DNA of 17,502 nt, from assembly GCA_009996555.1 (NCBI GenBank), contig JAACZX010000457.1, positions 1 to 17,502 of the forward strand, read 5' to 3'. Below, piece by piece: positions 14,328 through 17,502 of the stretch. The DNA comes from Chitinophagaceae bacterium (GTDB lineage Bacteria; Bacteroidota; Bacteroidia; Chitinophagales; Chitinophagaceae). The stretch's first letter is position 1, and each line of letters begins with the position of its first letter. Below the pieces are notes generated by a model. It was not told the origin of the DNA and ran no database searches. It was given only the letters and a program-made list of their open reading frames with translations. A program made the position numbers and the translations under genes.

Positions 14328-14867
14328 ATGATCATTGACATTATTGTATTGATTGCTGTTGCGCTTGCAATTATTAAAGGATTGCGCAGTGGCTTAATCG
14401 TTGCTGTGTTTTCTATTATTGCTTTTGTAATAGGTCTTGTGGCAGCGCTTAAACTAAGCACCGTTGTGGCCGCATGGCTGGCAGAATCAACAAGCATCAG
14501 TACACAATGGTTGCCCTTTATAGCTTTTGCAGCTGTGTTTTTTTTAACAGTGTTTGCAATAAGGGCAGTAGCAAAGCTCATTGAAAAAGCGGTTGATCTT
14601 GCCTGGTTGGGCTGGGCAAATAAACTAGGTGGTGTGGCAGGTTATGCAATATTGTACCTGCTGATTTTAAGTGTTTTGTTTTTTTATGCAGCACAAATGA
14701 AATTGTTTGCAGAAGAAACAATTGCTGAATCACGCACATACAGCTTTATTCAACCATTAGGTCCCACGGTAATTGATACTATAGGAGCTGTGGTACCAAT
14801 ATTCAGCAACATGTTTACACAGCTTGAAAACTTCTTTGAAAAGCTGGGTACGCAAATGAAGCCATAA
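14328..14867 (+). CDS. CvpA family inner-membrane protein
   Basis: The 179-residue protein has four hydrophobic segments at about residues 2-17, 22-42, 61-79 and 101-121, a Gly-rich join (IIKGLRSGLI) between the first two, and a soluble tail of about 55 residues ending in a helix (FTQLENFFEKLGTQMKP). This fits the CvpA (colicin V production) family, whose members are membrane proteins linked to envelope integrity in several bacteria; the biochemical role is not known. The start ATG lies 1 base past the yqeY stop, so it is co-translated as the last gene of the gldC-yqeY-cvpA unit. A weak hairpin with a T-run follows. Confidence 0.85.
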   Translation: MIIDIIVLIAVALAIIKGLRSGLIVAVFSIIAFVIGLVAALKLSTVVAAWLAESTSISTQWLPFIAFAAVFFLTVFAIRAVAKLIEKAVDLAWLGWANKLGGVAGYAILYLLILSVLFFYAAQMKLFAEETIAESRTYSFIQPLGPTVIDTIGAVVPIFSNMFTQLENFFEKLGTQMKP

Positions 14868-14877
14868 CATCGGCAAC

Positions 14878-14899
14878 TTGTAACTGAATTACAATTTTT
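14878..14899 (+). terminator. Weak intrinsic terminator after the cvpA-like gene
   Basis: TTGTAA (14878-14883) pairs with TTACAA (14889-14894) around a 5-base loop and is followed by five T. The stem is short and AT-rich, so termination may be partial. A -7-like TATTTTAG (14913-14920, 7 of 8) just beyond it could start the hydrolase transcript. Confidence 0.4.
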
Positions 14900-14949
14900 C
14901 ACACAAATCAACTATTTTAGCAATTAACAACTGTTATTTGCTGCCAGTA

Positions 14950-15723
14950 ATGAACTACGAAATTATACAGGAAGGAAAGTTTAAGTATATCGAAGCCGGC
15001 GAAGGTGAGCCGCTCATGCTGCTGCATGGGTTATTTGGCGCATTAAGTAACTTCAAAGATCTTATTGATTTTTTCAGCAAGCGAAACAAAGTGGTGGTTC
15101 CCATGCTGCCGTTGTTTGATCTTGATCTGCTGCATACAACTGTGGGCGGGCTGGAGAAATATGTACAGAAGTTTATTGAATTTAAAGGCTATGATAATAT
15201 ACATCTGCTGGGCAATTCATTGGGTGGCCATGTTGCATTGGTGCATGTATTAAAGCATCCGGAAAGAATCAAATCGCTTATTCTTACCGGCAGCTCCGGA
15301 CTTTTTGAAAACGGCATGGGCGATTCATATCCCAAGCGTGGTGATTATGAATATATCCGTAAGAAAACGGAAGTAACATTTTATGATCCGGCAATGGCAA
15401 CCAAAGAACTGGTGGATGAGGTTTATGATATTGTGAACCAGCGTTTAAAGGTGATCAAGGTAATTGCTTTGGCAAAGAGTGCTATTCGTAATAACCTTGG
15501 TGATGAGCTGAAAGAAATTAAAACCCCAACTTTATTGATATGGGGGAACAATGATACCATTACACCTCCGTTTGTAGGGAAAGAGTTTAATAAACTTATA
15601 CCAAACTCAGAACTGCACTTCATTGACAAATGCGGTCATGCTCCAATGATGGAACGACCGGATGAGTTTAACGAAATATTAAACGGGTTTCTCACCAAGT
15701 TGAATACTCCGGTTCCCGTCTAA
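14950..15723 (+). CDS. Alpha/beta-fold hydrolase
   Basis: The 257-residue soluble enzyme has an alpha/beta hydrolase fold. Seen: the oxyanion HG in MLLHGLFGALSNF (23-35), the nucleophile elbow GNSLGG (88-93, Ser90), a cap region (about 120-175), the acid Asp202 in LLIWGNNDTITP (195-206) and the catalytic His230 in CGHAPMMERPDEF (228-240). The triad is complete, so activity as an esterase, lipase or C-C hydrolase is expected; the substrate is unknown. The open frame reaches a TTG at 14938, but the ATG at 14950 (MNYEIIQEGKFKYIE) is the natural start. A CBS-domain gene follows after 12 bases and is probably co-transcribed. Confidence 0.92.
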   Translation: MNYEIIQEGKFKYIEAGEGEPLMLLHGLFGALSNFKDLIDFFSKRNKVVVPMLPLFDLDLLHTTVGGLEKYVQKFIEFKGYDNIHLLGNSLGGHVALVHVLKHPERIKSLILTGSSGLFENGMGDSYPKRGDYEYIRKKTEVTFYDPAMATKELVDEVYDIVNQRLKVIKVIALAKSAIRNNLGDELKEIKTPTLLIWGNNDTITPPFVGKEFNKLIPNSELHFIDKCGHAPMMERPDEFNEILNGFLTKLNTPVPV

Positions 15724-15735
15724 CGAAGAAAGAAC

Positions 15736-16401
15736 ATGAAAATGACAGCCGCCGAGCTCATATCAAATCACATACCCACACTTCAAACCAGCAATACGGT
15801 TCGGCAGGCTTTGGATTGGATGCGTGATAACAGAACATCAGAACTTCCGGTTGTAAAAGATCAGCAATACATTGGGCTCATTTATGAAGATGATGTGGAA
15901 GATGAAGAGGAAACAGCCACAATTGAATCTTTTCTTCATAACGGATTACCTGTAAAGATCAATCCGTCTGATTTCTTTCTTGTGCCATTAAAGATCATGC
16001 ACCAGCAAAAGCTGAGTATGTTACCAGTGGTGAAGGAAGATGGAGAATTGATGGGCGTAATTACAAGAGAAGATCTGCTGCAGGCAGCATCGCATTACAA
16101 TGCAGCAACTGTCCCAGGTGGCATTATTATTCTGCAAATGCAGCCCAACAGTTTTTATATTTCCGAAATAGGTCGCATTGTTGAATCAAACAATGCAAAG
16201 ATCATTCACCTTAATACGTGGAATGATGTATCAACAGGCGAATTGATGGTGGCCATTAAAGTAAATAAGAACGATATACAGGATATTCTCTCCTCGTTTG
16301 AACGCTACGAGTACAATGTGATCCAGTATTTTGGCGAAAACCTCACAGAAGAAGAGTTGCGTTTAAACTACGATCACCTCATGAACTATCTTAACATATA
16401 G
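15736..16401 (+). CDS. CBS-domain pair protein
   Basis: The 221-residue protein has two CBS motifs: about 5-60 (LISNHIPTLQTSNTVRQALDWMRDNRTSELPVVKDQQYIGLIYEDDV) and about 72-120 (PSDFFLVPLKIMHQQKLSMLPVVKEDGELMGVITREDLL). The C-terminal part (about 130-205, GGIIILQMQPNSFYISEIGRIVESNNAKII) looks like an ACT-type ligand-binding fold. CBS pairs bind adenosine nucleotides and act as energy or ligand sensors; no effector domain is fused here, so it may control a partner protein. ATG at 15736 was taken, with ATG 15742 possible. It lies 12 bases after the hydrolase gene and upstream of the outer-membrane protein gene. Confidence 0.88.
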   Translation: MKMTAAELISNHIPTLQTSNTVRQALDWMRDNRTSELPVVKDQQYIGLIYEDDVEDEEETATIESFLHNGLPVKINPSDFFLVPLKIMHQQKLSMLPVVKEDGELMGVITREDLLQAASHYNAATVPGGIIILQMQPNSFYISEIGRIVESNNAKIIHLNTWNDVSTGELMVAIKVNKNDIQDILSSFERYEYNVIQYFGENLTEEELRLNYDHLMNYLNI

Positions 16402-16449
16402 TTTTTCGGGCAGCTCCCTTTTTCTGCTTATTTCATAGTACATTTAAAA

Positions 16450-16466
16450 TTCTGTCTTTAACAGAA
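16450..16466 (+). repeat. Small hairpin in the leader of the outer-membrane protein gene
   Basis: TTCTGT (16450-16455) pairs with ACAGAA (16461-16466) around CTTTA, 7 bases before the ATG at 16474. A -7-like TACATTTA (16439-16446; 7 of 8) lies just upstream. The hairpin could touch ribosome access, but it is short. Confidence 0.3.
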
Positions 16467-16473
16467 AACTATT

Positions 16474-17502
16474 ATGCTGCCCAAACAGTTTCATACTATT
16501 TGCCTGCTTATACTCCTGCAGTTAATGATGGGGCATTTGTATGCGCAGCCTTCCGTTACACTTGAAAATGCAAAAGAAAAACTGCGGGGCATCATCAGGC
16601 AGTTTCCCGATTCAACAGAGTTTGTAGTACGGTCTGTTACTGTTGGCGGCTATAAAAAAACGAAGGAGTACATTATACTTCGTGAAGTTCCGTTTAAACA
16701 AGGCTCCAGAATTTTTACCGGGCAGTTGGAGGAAATGATCGAGCAGGGAAGAGTGAATGTATCAAACACTCAATTGTTTCTTGAGGTAATACCAAGCATA
16801 CAATCGTGGGATGAACGCCACGTAGATATTCATTATGAAGTAAAGGAGCGCTGGTATCTTTTCCCTTTCCCGTATTTCAAATTGGTTGACCGCAATCTTA
16901 ATCAATGGCTGGTGGAACAGGAGCGAAGCCTTGAGCGGGTGAATTACGGATTGAAGCTGAATTGGGACAATGTATCGGGCCGCAGAGATAAACTCAACTT
17001 TAATTTCATAAATGGGTACACCCGTGAGTATTCCATTTTTTATGAGCAGCCCTATGCGGATAAGAAACTGGAAAAAGGATTTCTTGCAAGTGTATATTTC
17101 AAGCAGTCGAGGCAAATGGTGTATGCAACAGACAGCAACAAACAGGTTTTCTTTCCGGTAAGCAACAATCAGATCAATGAATTTGTGCGAACAACATTCA
17201 GGGCAGAGGCGGGATACTCGATCAGGAAAGGAGTAAATCATCGCCACACATTTCGTTTGAGTTACGTAAACGAATCAATACCCGATACCATCAACAGGCT
17301 TATTGCTAACAATTCGCTCAAAGGATTTCTTCCCTATTTTAATGATAACAAAACAAGCCAGCAGTTTGGTGAGTTCACTTATACATACCAGTACTATAAT
17401 GCAAACAACATTGTGTACCCCTGGAAGGGATTTATTTTCAGCGGTGCATTTACACAGCGTGGTTTGGGAATGAAAGGAATGAACCTCTGGCAATTTTCAG
17501 GA
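16474..17502 (+). CDS. Outer-membrane Omp85/BamA-like protein, N-terminal part (cut by window edge)
   Basis: An open frame runs from the ATG at 16474 to the right edge, 343 codons without a stop. Seen: a signal peptide (MLPKQFHTICLLILLQLMMGHLYA, before QP), then a POTRA-like domain (about 50-125, EFVVRSVTVGGYKKTKEYIILREVPFKQGSRI, VEVIPSI-like strand, VDIHYEVKERWYLFPFP), then strands with alternating aromatic residues typical of an outer-membrane barrel (LNFNFINGYTREYSIFYEQPYAD, FLASVYFKQSRQMVYA, FGEFTYTYQYYNANN). One POTRA followed by a barrel differs from BamA with five, so it is more likely an Omp85-family accessory or surface antigen than the main BamA. The gene may be read together with the CBS gene 72 bases upstream. 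Confidence 0.8.
   Translation, partial: MLPKQFHTICLLILLQLMMGHLYAQPSVTLENAKEKLRGIIRQFPDSTEFVVRSVTVGGYKKTKEYIILREVPFKQGSRIFTGQLEEMIEQGRVNVSNTQLFLEVIPSIQSWDERHVDIHYEVKERWYLFPFPYFKLVDRNLNQWLVEQERSLERVNYGLKLNWDNVSGRRDKLNFNFINGYTREYSIFYEQPYADKKLEKGFLASVYFKQSRQMVYATDSNKQVFFPVSNNQINEFVRTTFRAEAGYSIRKGVNHRHTFRLSYVNESIPDTINRLIANNSLKGFLPYFNDNKTSQQFGEFTYTYQYYNANNIVYPWKGFIFSGAFTQRGLGMKGMNLWQFSG

Noticed and set aside
13527..14867. gldC unit as part of a full gliding/T9SS gene cluster
   Set aside because: Only gldC belongs to that set. Its neighbours are yqeY and a cvpA-like gene, and no other gld, spr or por gene is seen in the window.
16762..17493. Two minus-strand open frames near the right edge
   Set aside because: They overlap the plus-strand outer-membrane protein frame, which has a signal peptide, a POTRA-like domain and barrel strands and stays open from 16474 to the window end.

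Overview
This window reads as chromosomal DNA of a Bacteroidota bacterium, most likely of the Chitinophagaceae type. The supporting marks are a GldC homologue, a DUF4290 protein, a secreted protease whose C-terminus looks like a type IX secretion (T9SS) sorting domain, moderate GC, weak or absent Shine-Dalgarno sequences, and several copies of the Bacteroidota -7 box TAnnTTTG ahead of genes. The genus cannot be fixed from the sequence alone. No tRNA, rRNA, CRISPR array, insertion sequence or prophage gene was recognised, so this looks like core genome rather than an island.

Layout, left to right. The 5' end of an ECF sigma factor gene leaves the window on the minus strand (1-229). It is divergent from a small ArsC/Spx-like thioredoxin-fold protein (306-665, +). 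That gene converges on a UvrD/PcrA DNA helicase (724-3201, -), with a strong two-way terminator between them. A small unrecognised ORF (3320-3589, -) follows, then an intergenic region with dyad symmetry, then the translational GTPase gene typA/bipA (3845-5656, +) with a clear promoter and terminator. Next is a lower-GC Trm112-like/methyltransferase fusion protein with a membrane segment (5751-6815, +).

A minus-strand block follows. MurA (7428-8738) and a GNAT acetyltransferase (6832-7431) overlap by 4 bases. Upstream are a DUF4290 protein with an RGG-rich tail (8853-9560), a secreted metzincin protease with a T9SS-type tail (9661-11286), and a small secreted protein that probably shares the protease's transcript (11337-11795). 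The MurA has Asp in place of the usual catalytic-loop Cys, which predicts intrinsic fosfomycin insensitivity. A 570-base gap (11796-12369) holds a very good promoter for the protease pair and an unexplained minus-strand terminator just upstream of it.

The right part is all plus strand: a GT4 glycosyltransferase (12370-13500), gldC (13527-13871), a YqeY/GatB-like protein (13877-14326) and a CvpA-like membrane protein (14328-14867) in tight order. Then come an alpha/beta hydrolase (14950-15723), a CBS-domain protein (15736-16401) and the start of an outer-membrane Omp85/BamA-like protein (16474 to the window end).

The shared themes are cell envelope and housekeeping: peptidoglycan precursor synthesis, glycosylation, outer-membrane protein, T9SS/gliding accessory, DNA repair and translation. 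No convincing new multi-gene system was found. The most interesting leads are the protease with its small secreted partner, the orphan terminator that may end a small RNA, and several perfect or near-perfect palindromes at gene starts.
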